From NCBI GenBank assembly GCA_950097015.1, contig CATNEN010000001.1:9357001-9421000 (forward strand): 64,000 nt of DNA, given 5' to 3'. Every line of letters begins with the position of its first letter. Position 1 is the stretch's first letter. The notes beneath the pieces are model-generated. The model did no database searches and was not told the DNA's origin. It saw only the letters and a list, made by a program, of their open reading frames with translations. This DNA is from Macrostomum hystrix (taxonomy: Eukaryota > Platyhelminthes > Macrostomidae). The translations under genes were made by a program, and so were the position numbers. Of this stretch, positions 31,801 through 42,043 are shown in pieces.

Positions 31801-34800
31801 GATCCTCAATCAATCAACCAATCAATCAACCAATCAATCCTGACCTGGAGATGACCATGTCTGCAGGCAACGTGCAGCACTCCAGACCCATCAGCCGGGT
31901 GTTTCAAATCCAGTCTGGCGCTAGAAAAACCGGTTAACAATTTCACAGCCTCAACGTGACCATTGGCGCAGGCTAAATACAATGGCCAATTGCCGCTTAG
32001 ATCGCGACAATTTAAATCGTCACCAGCTTCTATGGCAACAGATAGGCTGGCTAGACAGCCTGAGACAGCTAGGCCGAATAGTCCAGGATTAACTAGCTCT
32101 CTTTGTCGCCTAGCAACAGCGGCGGATAGTGCTTTAGACATTGGCCCATCGTCAGCTGCTGCTTTTGTAGATTTCTGCTTGGATTTTCTACTAGAAGCAC
32201 TAGAAGAAGCCGCTGTTGCTTTGCCTGCTGAGCATGCAAGTCTGGCTTCTGATAATCCTGCCAAAGAAAAAATTTTGTTAAAATTAAATAACTACTTAAT
32301 TACTTAATTACTTTATCAATCACCACTTCACAAACTGATAATCTCTCTGAAGTTCCTCCCCTGATCATATCACTCCCATTCCGCCCCAGATTCTCTCCCC
32401 TAGTCCGCTCCTGTGTTTCCCCCCTCTCTCCCCCATTTCGCCCCTGATCATCTTCCCCATCCGCCCCAGATTCTCTCCCCCTAGTCCGCTCCTGTGTTTC
32501 CCCTCTCTCCCCCATCCGCCCCAGATTCTCTCCCTCTAGTCCGCTCCTGTGTTTCCCCCTTCTCTCCCCCATTTCGCCCCTGATCATCTTCCCCATCCGC
32601 CCCTGATTCTCTCCCCCAATCCGCCCCTGATCATCTCCCCAATCCGCCCCTGATCATCTATCCCAATCCGCCCCTGATCCTCTCTCTCCCGTTCCGCCCC
32701 TGATCCTCTCTCTCCCGTTCCGCCCCTGATCCTCTCTCTCCCGTTCCGCCCCCTGATCCTCTCTCTTCCGTTCCGCCCCCTGATCCTCTCTCTCCCGTTC
32801 CGCCCCCTGATCCTCTCTCCCGTTCCGCCCCCTGATCATCTCTCTCCCGTTCCGCCCCCTGATCATCTCTCTCCCGTTCCGCCCCCTGATCATCTCTCTC
32901 CCGTTCCGCCCCCTGATCATCTCTCTCCCGTTCCGCCTCTGATCATCTCTCTCCCGTTCCGCCCCTGATCCTCTCTCTCCCGTTCCGCCCCCTGATCCTC
33001 TCTCTCCCGTTCCGCCCCCTGATCATCTCTCTCCCGTTCCGCCCCCTGATCATCTCTCTCCCGTTCCGCCCCCTGATCCTCTCTCTCCCGTTCCGCCCCC
33101 TGATCATCTCTCTCCCGTTACGCCCCCTGATCCTCTCTTCCTTTAGATCTTCTCCCGAACAAAAGCAGCAGTCTCACCAGTCAGACAGGCAGTATATCCC
33201 AGCATAGTTTGCACACTGGCAGCATTGCCACCGCTAACAGCCAGCTCCAGAGCAAGCCGATGATCAAAGTCGCGAACAGCTGGACAGGCGCCATATTCCA
33301 ACAGCAGGCGAACAGCGAGGGCGTTGTCTTCAACAGCGGCCATAGACAGCGCGGTCCTGCCCGTTGTCGGATGCTGGCCATCGATAGGACAGTCAGGTTG
33401 GTCAAGTAGAAATTGCAAAGCTGACATGGCATTGCACTTGGCTGCTAGGCACAGAGGCGTGTAACCATCCGGATCTGTGCTGAATAGATCGGTGAGACGG
33501 AAATAACTGGCTAGACTGTCTGGCCTATGGGCGATGATTTCAGCGATAGTGCGAGTGCGTTGATCGCGCCATCTGTAATTGCAGGGATTAACTGAATAAT
33601 AAAACTTTGACTGATAAGATCCCCCAGATCCTACTTGTCAGATCATCAGATCCCACGTGTCAGATACTCAGATCCCACCTGTCAGATACTCAGATCCTAT
33701 TTGTCAGATCCTCATATTCTACTTGTCAGATACTCAGATCCTACTTGTCAGATCCTCAGATCCTATTTGTCAGATCCTCAGATTCTACTTGTCAGATCCT
33801 CAGATTCTACTTGTCAGATACTCAGATCCCACTTGTCAGATACTCAGATTCTACTTGTCAGATCCTCAAATCCTACTTGTCAGATCCTCAGATCCTACTT
33901 GTCAGATCCTCAGATCCTACTTGTCAGATACTCAGATCCCACTTGTCAGATACTCAGATTCTACTTGTCAGATCCTCAAATCCTACTTGTCAGATCCTCA
34001 GATCCTACTTGTCAGATCCTCAGATCCTACTTGTCAGATCCTCAGATCATCAGATCCCACTTGTCAGATACTCAGATTCTACTTGTCAGATCCTCAAATC
34101 CTACTTGTCAGATCCTCAGATCCCACTTGTCAGATCCTCAGATTCTACTTGTCAGATCCTCAAATCCTACTTGTCAGATCCTCAGATCCTACTTGTCAGA
34201 TCCTCAGATCCTACTTGTCAGATCCTCAGATCCTACTTGTCAGATCATCAGATCCCACTTGTCAGATACTCAGATTCTACTTGTCAGATCCTCAAATCCT
34301 ACTTGTCAGATCCTCAAATCCTACTTGTCAGATCCTCAGATCCTACTTGTAAGATCCTCAGATCCTACTTGTTAGATCCTCAAATCCTACGTGTCAGATC
34401 CTCAGATCCTACTTGTCAGATCATCAGATCCTACTTGTCAGATACTCAAATCCTACCTGTCAGATCCTCAGATCCTACTTGTCAGATCCTCAAATCCTAC
34501 CTGTCAGATCCTCAGATCCTACTTGTCAGATCCTCAGATCCTACTTGTCAGATCCTCAGATCCCACTTGTCAGATCCTCAGATCCCACCTGTCAGATCCC
34601 GCAACTCTACCCAGTTAGATCCACACAGATTATCCCTAGATCCCATAAATGAATACACTCACTTCTCGATGAGTTTCGTACAAGGATTACTTCCTCCGGC
34701 GCATTGCAATCCCAAATGATCGGGCAGCGCCCCAGCCCTATCCGGCAGATTAAAATCGGCCCCGTGTCGCAGTAGAAAATTAGTCAGATCTTCATCGCCA

Positions 34801-37756
34801 GCCAGGGCAGCAAGGTGTAAAGCAGTCCTGCCAAGGCCAGCATCCGTGGCATTCAAATCAGCGCCCAACAGATACAGATAGCAGGCCAAATAGTGCTGCC
34901 TATACTCGGAATCCCAGCCCTGACTCAGCCGGATCAGACGATGACTCAACGGCTGCTCAGCAATGCTTGACTGTAGACTAGCTAGCGATATTAGTTTTCT
35001 ACGAAGCAGATTGGCTAACAGAGGAAGACTGGGCAGACCCATCTCTAGGCAGCGATAAAGCAGAGCATTGTCCGATCCATTCACTGAGGCTATGTTTAGT
35101 TGACCCTGGAAATTTGGGACAGGAAATAGATTAAACACTTGAGAGGTTCGATAGAGGAAAGATGAGAATAGGGGGGGGGGATAAGACACGGGAGATAAGA
35201 CACGAGAGAGATGAGACACGGGTGAGATGAGACACGGGAGAGATGAGACACGGGTGAGATGAGACACGGGAGAGATGAGACACGTGTAACACACTAAAAG
35301 TGGGGAACGAACCTCGCGCTGGCAGACCGAGACCGGTTTCTGGCTTGTTTGCCTTCGTCAGTCAGCCATAGCCACACGCAGTCCTCTCCCACCACTCTCA
35401 GTGTGCACAGAAGTCTCTTTTAACCTTTCCATTTTTATGGCGATACTTTTTAGTGTTATGTGAGAGTTTTGCAGCCAAGTCTTTGCTTTTCTACTGTTGT
35501 CAGTAGTCTGAATTGTATCTCTCACAACACGGAGGAGATTAGACACCGGGGAGATGAGACACGGGAGAGATGAGACACGGGAGAGATGAGACACGGGAGA
35601 GATGAGACACGGGAGAGATGAGACACGGGAGAGATGAGACACGGGAGAGATGAGACACTGGAGAGATGAGACACCGGGGAGATGAGACACGGGAGAGATG
35701 AGACACTGGAGTAGATGAAGACGACACATGGCAGAGATAAGACACAGGAGCTGATCAATAATAAGCGCAATTGGAAATCAGTTCACACCTGATTAGCCAA
35801 GACAAGCAGCTCTTCGTGGGTAACAGGATTTGTGACCAGGCCCAGGGCGTGAATTCTTTGCTCCGGTGTGGGTGCTACAGCAGCGGGAAGTGGAGCAGGT
35901 GAAACAGCATCGACTTGTTTACTTCGCTGCTGCTGCTGAGCAGAAGAGCCACCACCGGGAGTTAAAAATTTCAACAACGACAAAGGAGTTCTAGATCCCG
36001 TTGACACAGTGGTTGACTTTTCCCCGCCGACGGCACCGCCTGACCCCAGACGCATTCGTCGAACTCTGTCTGAAGCCACAGCCAGGGCTGTTCGACCTCC
36101 GGCATCGAGACGTTTGACAAATCCGGAGCTATCTAGGCGTTGGAGCAGATTGACGCATTGCACAGCGTCTGCTAGGCAGGCTACGTGCATCAGAGTGAAC
36201 CGACTGGGTCCAGCCAGGCGGACGCGAGGGTGGAGCAGGCGAGACTGGAGCAGCTCGGATAGGTGTCTAGAAATTGTGACGAGGCGTTGAGATTTTTTGA
36301 GATTTATCTATTTTTATTGATTTTTTTATTGTGGTGACATTTTGAGATTTATTGTCGCGTTCATGAGTTTTGGATTTGTGGATTTGTTTAGTTATGGGCT
36401 AGATCATTAGTTTATAAATGACACTTTTCGATTTTAATGTGAGGGTGAAAAGCGATATTTAGAGAATTTAGGTATGGTTTTTAGTTATAAGAAAACAGCT
36501 AAAGCTTCTTGTATTTTTAGAAGTAAAATTGAGGATTGATGGTGAGATTTTAAGAAAATAAAAATATATGATATTCATTTATTTTTTGGGTGATATTTTG
36601 AGATCATTCGCTATTGTGAAATGATGAGATAATATGAAAGGACTAGCGCGTGTAATACTGTGAACTTTTTAACAAAAACACGGTATTGCGGGCACAGGAC
36701 CTGATAAATATATTTAACCCTTGGGGTGGGTGGCAGGAGGAGCGAGGTGAGATAAGAAGGCTGGCCAGGAATGGGGTGGCGGCTGAACCGGGCGGCAGAA
36801 GGACAAATGAACGAGGTAGGCTTGGATAGCCGACGGTCGAGGTGGAGAGAAAATGCGGGGCCAGAAAAATCGATAAATTAAAATGTACATAGACGTACAG
36901 GTAAACAGAGACAGAGGGGCAGACTATTCGCGAGACAATAGTCTAGGGTCTTTATTACCCACCTATCCAAATCCAGCATAATTAACAGACGCGTCAAAGC
37001 CATGAGATAATCAGGCTTATCGGCTAGCTGCTGTCGATGCGCCGACACAAAGTCAGGAAAATCTTCCACGGCCGGAAACCAATCGATGAAGTCAACCGAT
37101 TGTCGATGCTCTGGCGGTCTTAAAAATGCCTGACAAACAAACAGATGCGACCTGGGATTGTAGGGCTCATCGATGGATAGAATCAGCTGATCAATTGAAG
37201 CTACTTCAGCCGGCGAGAATGACAATTTAAACAGTAACTTTGGCGTCGAACTATTCGTCGCTAAAGATAATGGCGGCGGCGGCGGTGGAGGCGGCGGAGG
37301 CGGAGGCGGCGGCGGCACTCTTTGATCTTTAATTAGTTCAGAGTCATTATCGCCAGTTGAATAAAACACTTCGTCATTTTCATGGTCATTGTCGGCCGAA
37401 TTACGCCTAGATCGTTGTATTAGACTTAGTCGACTACCAAGCAGCGACTCCTCTGGACGATAGCACCACAATGGCAGCTGTTGTTGTTGCTGCTGCTGCT
37501 GCTGTATTAAACTGACATTCTGAGGTGGCAGAGACAACTGCAATGGACCATTCCTACTACTATAGCTAGTAGTATCAGTGATGATAGCAGAACGATTCGA
37601 TGGAGCGAATCGCTTATTTTGAGTTCGAATATTTAAGCTTGCGTGAGCATCGAGTTGAACAAGATTTCTGTTGACATCGTTTGATTGTTTTATTATTTGA
37701 TCGATTTGGCCGCCATGGACGGTCAAAGTGGCGCCGTTTTGAGAGGCCGTGGACAA
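28878..37756 (-). CDS. Large ankyrin-repeat protein
   Basis: Seven exons: 36963-37756, 35789-36266, 34663-35105, 33178-33572, 31845-32257, 29977-30927 and 28878-29180. All junctions keep frame and the total is 3,777 nt (1,258 aa). Exon 1 has poly-Gln, then a run of 15 Pro, then a folded region (IDQLILSIDEPYNP, FIDWFPAVEDFPDF). Later exons hold scattered ankyrin repeats: TALHLAALAGDEDLTNFLLR, GYTPLCLAAKCNAMSALQFL, TALSMAAVEDNALAVRLLLE, WPLYLACANGHVEAVKLL, RPIYLAARRGSLAIVRHLL and FTPLHLACQFGDRDMVQQLL. The tail is charged (ILQNFRSRR). I cannot assign an orthologue. Exon 1 starts directly at an acceptor (TTTTTTCCAG) and has no ATG near its start, so either a tiny upstream exon or a spliced leader supplies it. 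Four introns hold private minisatellites. Confidence 0.85.
29610..29910. mobile_element. MITE-like inverted repeat in ankyrin-gene intron 6
   Basis: CAGCATCGTCGAGTTATTCA near 29,651 is mirrored by AATCGTTGAATATCTGGACG near 29,880. The left flank encodes ELTFKAVKRQHR, also found (as NLTFKAVRRQHR, opposite strand) near 24,800. Confidence 0.45.
31080..31800. repeat. 24-bp minisatellite in ankyrin-gene intron 5
   Basis: About 30 copies of CCCCTGATCCTCCCCAGTTT plus CCGC. Because 24 is divisible by three, it stays open as long ORFs on both strands; these are repeat products. Confidence 0.95.
32350..33140. repeat. ~27-bp minisatellite in ankyrin-gene intron 4
   Basis: Copies of CTCTCTCCCGTTCCGCCCCC followed by TGATCAT or TGATCCT. 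The left third is a related, more complex unit with CCCCAGATTCTCTCCCCC and GTCCGCTCCTGTGTTTCCCC. Confidence 0.92.
33615..34620. repeat. 22-bp minisatellite in ankyrin-gene intron 3
   Basis: About 45 copies of CAGATCCTCAGATCCTACTT plus GT. It is open in all three + frames because 22 is not a multiple of three, so each frame cycles the same peptide. Confidence 0.95.
35170..35280. repeat. 16-bp minisatellite, left block, ankyrin-gene intron 2
   Basis: Seven or so copies of GAGACACGGGAGAGAT, interrupted on the right by a SINE C insertion. Confidence 0.9.
35281..35528 (-). mobile_element. SINE family C copy, fuller form
   Basis: On the - strand it reads from GAGAGATACAATTCAGACTA through AAGAGACTTCTGTGCACACT to a B-box-like GCGAGGTTCGTTCCCC and TTTTAGTGTGTTAC. 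It shares this with 47,037-47,236, but here an extra ~43 bp (GGCTGACTGACGAAGGC, AAGCCAGAAACCGGTC) are present. It is inserted in the 16-bp array. Confidence 0.75.
35529..35755. repeat. 16-bp minisatellite, right block, ankyrin-gene intron 2
   Basis: About 13 copies of GAGACACGGGAGAGAT with CCGGGGAGAT variants, continuing the block at 35,170. Confidence 0.92.
36267..36962. other. Ankyrin-gene intron 1, no array
   Basis: Ordinary AT-rich intron sequence with a GC-richer patch at 36,720-36,860. It is one of the few introns here without a minisatellite. Confidence 0.5.
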
Positions 37757-38631
37757 CTGGAAAAAATATTTATCATAGTGTGTAAATCAGGAAAATTAGT
37801 GCGATATTTTGAACGTATCTAAAACCTGTTTCTTTCAAGTTTAAAAATAAAAAAATATGATTTTTTCATGTTTTCGTTTGGAATGTTGGACAAAAATTAC
37901 TAAAAATGAAATGTCTATAATGTTTATTTATAGTAGTATATAATGAATCTTTTTCTTAAAAAATGTTGCATAACAGCTTCAAGCTAACGGGGCTACTGAT
38001 TAACTTCAGCTAGGCAAGAAAATCTGATTGTTTCGATAAGAAAATTGTTCTTTTTGCTGAAGCAATCACTGGTCCTAATTAAACAAGATTGGCACTTCAT
38101 GATCGAAGCGATAGATAAGAACTCGTGTAGCGAAGATAAATTAGAAATAAAAAACACATTGATTATTGACTATGCTCTAATTAAGGGACTTAGACAATAG
38201 AAACAGTATAACAACTAATACTGTATTAGTGATTTTTGTCATCATTGATCATAAGTAAATATAAGTCTGTAAAAGAGAACGACTATCGTTACTTTTAATC
38301 GTTACTCTAGAAAATATGTATTCTAAAACTTGTGACCAAATAATTAATTTCTAATATAAAAATTCACCAAAGTCATTGAAGTTAAAATACTTTTTTTATA
38401 GATTGATCTAAAAATTTTGCTATATAAAACTTTCATTATTAGTTTGAATATATAAATTCATTCTTAATTACTTTTTTATTTTTTATAGATGAGTTTTGAG
38501 AAAGTAACGAATCAGGAAATCGTTCCTTTTTAGGTGTTTTAAAAACGTATAAAACTAACGGTTGTAAATTAACGGAAGTCACGCAAAACAATGGTGTTAA
38601 GCTACGAAAAATCAATATAAAAACATCTACA
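37757..38631. other. AT-rich spacer between ankyrin gene and dehydrogenase gene
   Basis: I looked for a first exon of the ankyrin gene with an ATG and a donor in frame and did not find a convincing one. The poly(A) region of the dehydrogenase gene must lie here. Confidence 0.4.
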
Positions 38632-40386
38632 TCACTTGGATTTAGCCTTCTTAACAGCCGAGGCGCTTCCGCAAAATGGCTGCATGAACTGGTCGATATT
38701 TCCCAATTGTTGCAGGGCAGCATAAGCCGGCTTGGGTAGAATAGATTTCAAAGCGACAAAGAAGTACACAGTTCTGGGCACGGCAACAACGCTTTCCTCG
38801 GCTAGAATAGCATCAACGGCTCGCTTAGCAACAAAATCCGGATCTAGAGAAGGGAATAGCCATTCTATCGGCGACTTGCAGCCCTGGAACATGCCAGTGC
38901 GAATCAGATACGGGCACAGTGTCGTGATGGCAATCCTAGCATTCGGGTGACCGGACCGAATTTCCGATTCTAACGACTCTGCGAAGATTAAATCGGCAGC
39001 CTTTGAGGCGCAATAATCTGACAGATGGCTAGCACCCATCCAAGCGGTGCAGGAGGCTGTGTAGAACAGGTGTCCGGTGCCTCGGGACAGCATATGCGGC
39101 AGGATGGCCTTGGTGATCCAGTAGTGCGATAGTAAGTTCACGCGGTACACCTGCACAAGGTGTGATGGTGGCTGCTAGAGGCATACTATTTTATAATGGG
39201 GAGATAAGTTTGTAGGGATGGGGTTTGTAGGGATTGGGTTCGTAGGGATGGGGTTCGTAGGGATGGGGTTTGTAGGGATGGGATTTTAGGGATGGGGTTT
39301 GTAGAGATGGGGTTTTTAGGCATGGGGTTTGTAAGGATGGGGGTTTGTAGGGATTGGGTTCGTAGGGATGGGATTTTAAGGGATAGGGGTTTGTAGGCAT
39401 GGGGTTTGTATGGATGGGGTTTGTAAGCATGGAGTTTGAAGGGACAGGGTTTGTAGGGACGGGGTTTATAGGCATGGGGTTTGTAGGGATGGGTTTGTAG
39501 TGATAGGGTTTGTAGGGATGGGGTTTGTAGTGATAGGGTTTGTAGGGATGGGGTTTGTAGGGATGGGGTTTGTAGTGATAGGGTTTGTAGGGATGGGGTT
39601 TGTAGTGATAGGGTTTGTAGTGATAGGGTTTGTAGTGATAGGGTTTGTAGTGATAGGGTTTGTAGGGATGGGGTTTTAAGGGATGGGGGTTTGTAGGGAT
39701 AGGGTTTGTAGGGATGGGGTTTTAAGGGATGGGGTTTGTAGGGATGGGGTTTTAAGGGATGGGGGTTTGTAGGGATCAGGTTTTTAGGTATGGGAAAATT
39801 GTAAGGATAAAATTTTGCACGGAGGGAATTTTGTAGACATGGGGATGTTTATAGGAAATGACTTGTGTTTGCTCAGCAAGACAGTGTGTAGGGAATCTAG
39901 ATCTAGTAGCAGGTCTAGTTCCAGAAGGCTCCGGTAGCTCACCATTTCAATCTTATTGTCATCGGAGTCCAACAACGTCTTGCCCTGCACAATGCCAGCA
40001 TTGTTGATCAAAATATCGACCCGGCCCATTCGATCGAGCGTCTCCTTGGCAACCGCATAGCAGGCCTCTCTAGAGCCGACATCGCAGACGAATGATTCAA
40101 AGAGATCAGATTTAGCGTCGCCTCCGCAGGCTTCAATAACTCTGCGCCGCGTGTCTTCAAGGCCGTCCCGATTGACATCCCAAGCAGCAATGCGACAGCC
40201 CAGTTTGGCCAGGCGCAAGCAGATCAGCTGGCCGATGCCGGCGCCGGCGCCGGTTACTATGGCAACCTGACCGCTAATATTTTTACGCTTCGGCGACAGA
40301 TTTCGCAGTAGAAATTCGGCCCAGCTGACAACAAACCAGTAGGGTAGGCGGATGAGAAAAAACAGGCAATCGATAACTGGATGCAT
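38632..40386 (-). CDS. SDR16C-family short-chain dehydrogenase (RDH10/HSD17B11-like)
   Basis: Two exons, 39943-40386 and 38632-39150, with a phase-0 intron; 963 nt (320 aa). An N-terminal hydrophobic segment (IDCLFFLIRLPYWFVVSWAE) would anchor it in the ER or lipid-droplet membrane. The NAD(P) site is VAIVTGAGAGIGQ, followed by DILINNAGIVQGK. The catalytic Ser lies in FYTASCTAW and the Tyr/Lys pair in DYCASKAAD. Length and layout fit the SDR16C group, which oxidises retinol or 17-beta-hydroxysteroids; the exact substrate cannot be read. The intron is almost all a 15-bp minisatellite. An acceptor-like AAAATTTCAG sits 22 nt before the ATG. Confidence 0.92.
39195..39790. repeat. 15-bp minisatellite in dehydrogenase intron
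   Basis: About 38 copies of GTTTGTAGGGATGGG with GTGATAG variants. It fills most of the 792-bp intron. Confidence 0.94.
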
Positions 40387-40482
40387 TTCAATACTGCGCT
40401 GGTCTGATCTGAAATTTTGTAATAAAAGTACATTTAATTATTACGTAATGCATGATAATTATACTTAATAAATTATAACTCA

Positions 40483-40690
40483 GTTCAGTCCATGGACTGG
40501 GAGGTCGCCACACCCACCTTCAATTACCCCAGCTGATGCTGGCACCCAATTAAAAGCTGGGTGAACTGAAGCAATGCAAAGTTTAGTGTCTTGATAAACG
40601 AAAAAAATTGTGCCAGTCGAGTCGAGATCGAACCCCCGACCTTCAAGACGTTAGTCCGGCGCTCTAACCACTAGGCTACAAACACAACTA
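40483..40690 (-). mobile_element. SINE family B copy
   Basis: The - strand head TAGCCTAGTGGTTAGAGCGC (A-box-like) and GGTCGGGGGTTCGATCTC (B-box-like) give a tRNA-like start. The body matches 9,420-9,615 (CAGTCCATGGACTGG, AGCTGGGTGAACTGAAGCAA on +). Stem mismatches make it a SINE, not a tRNA gene. Confidence 0.8.
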
Positions 40691-41496
40691 ACAAAATTCT
40701 TAATTTACCTAACTGAGTTAAGTGTCTTTACTAAAAATAAATAAAAAGAACATTTTTTACTATTTTACTACTAATAGTAAAAGTGTGCAACATATTTTTA
40801 AAAGTTACAGAAAAAACTTATTTAAAATACGATTATTGTAATATTACACAAAGCAAGCCAATTAATTTACTGGCTATAAAATATTTCCTTTTTAGCTGTG
40901 GAGTAATAAAATGACAATAAAACGCGGATGGTTTTATTGAAGTGAGTATTAACAAGTGTGCAAGAGAATATTGAATTAAAATGTAAAAAACTATAGTATT
41001 AAGATCACAAAAAATATTACTTTTTTAAATCCTATCTTTAAATCAGCTGACCGCTTAATTATAAAATCAATTAATAAACTATTTTTATACACAACCATAG
41101 CAAAAGCTAGCTAAAAAAGGTAAATTGAATCTATTATTCAGAAAAATGTTGAAAAATTGAAACACTACTACTAATAGTAGAGGGCTGAAATATGAAAAAT
41201 AGCAGCTAAATTTAGTTAAAATTAACAATAATATTTTTCAATGAACTGTGCGAGACTATACAGAGGTTTAGTCAAATCTATTGTTTTTAAGAACGCGGTT
41301 GATTTTACTTTATAAACAATCAAGAAAAATATTACGAAAAGCAAAAAAAACAAAGAAACGCCACAAACAGCAGATCTAAAAGCTAAATTTAGTTCCTATA
41401 TATAGACAAAATTCATTTTAAAAAACTCGAAATTGGTTTTCCATAAAAGAGAAATTAATAACTCATTGTAAATTCTTTATTTCGGCCAACAATAGG
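40691..41496. other. AT-rich intergenic sequence
   Basis: No gene or array seen. ACTACTAATAGTA occurs twice as a short palindromic motif. Confidence 0.35.
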
Positions 41497-42034
41497 CCAG
41501 ATTAGCAATCCATCTTCCATAATCAACAATGGGTTAGATTAGCAATCCATCTTCCATAATTAACAATGGGTTAGATTAGCAATCCATCTTCCATAATTAA
41601 CAATGGGTTAGATTAGCAATCCATCTTCCATAATTAAGAATGAGTTAGATTAGCAATCCATCTTCCATAATTAAGAATGAGTTAGATTAGCAATCCATCT
41701 TCCATAATTAACAATGGGTTAGATTAGCAATCCATCTTCCATAATCAACAATGGGTTAGATTAGCAATCCATCTTCCATAATCAACAATGGGTTAGATTA
41801 GCAATCCATCTTCCATAATTAACAATGGGTTAGATTAGCAATCCATCTTCCATAATCAACAATGGGTTAGATTAGCAATCCATCTTCCATAATTAACAAT
41901 GGGTTAGATTAGCAATCCATCTTCCATAATTAACAATGGGTTAGATTAGCAATCCATCTTCCATAATTAACAATGGGTTAGATTAGCAATCCATCTTCCA
42001 TAATCAACAATGGGTTAGATTAGCAATCCATCTT
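41497..42034. repeat. 37-bp minisatellite abutting the RETREG stop codon
   Basis: About 14.5 copies of a 37-bp unit containing CAATGGGTTAGATTAGCAAT and CCATCTTCCAT, almost without variation. It begins 10 bp beyond the RETREG stop and so should form its 3' untranslated region or flank. Confidence 0.95.
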
Positions 42035-42043
42035 CACCAATGT

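Noticed and set aside
30956-31813. 285-codon (TGEDQGAE)n and 250-codon Arg-rich ORFs
   Set aside because: The 24-bp array is open on both strands, and it lies wholly inside ankyrin-gene intron 5 between good splice sites.
33607-34719. 370-codon + strand ORF
   Set aside because: It is a 22-bp array product, open in all three frames, within an intron.
28878-37756. Assignment of the ankyrin protein to LRRK1
   Set aside because: Only ankyrin repeats are shared; there are no LRR, ROC-COR or kinase motifs before the stop codon at 28,878.
40620-40690. Functional tRNA gene on - strand
   Set aside because: A- and B-box-like motifs are present but the stems mismatch, and the body matches another SINE copy at 9.4 kb.
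41497-42034. CRISPR-like regular repeat
   Set aside because: The units are contiguous tandem copies with no spacers, in a eukaryotic genome.
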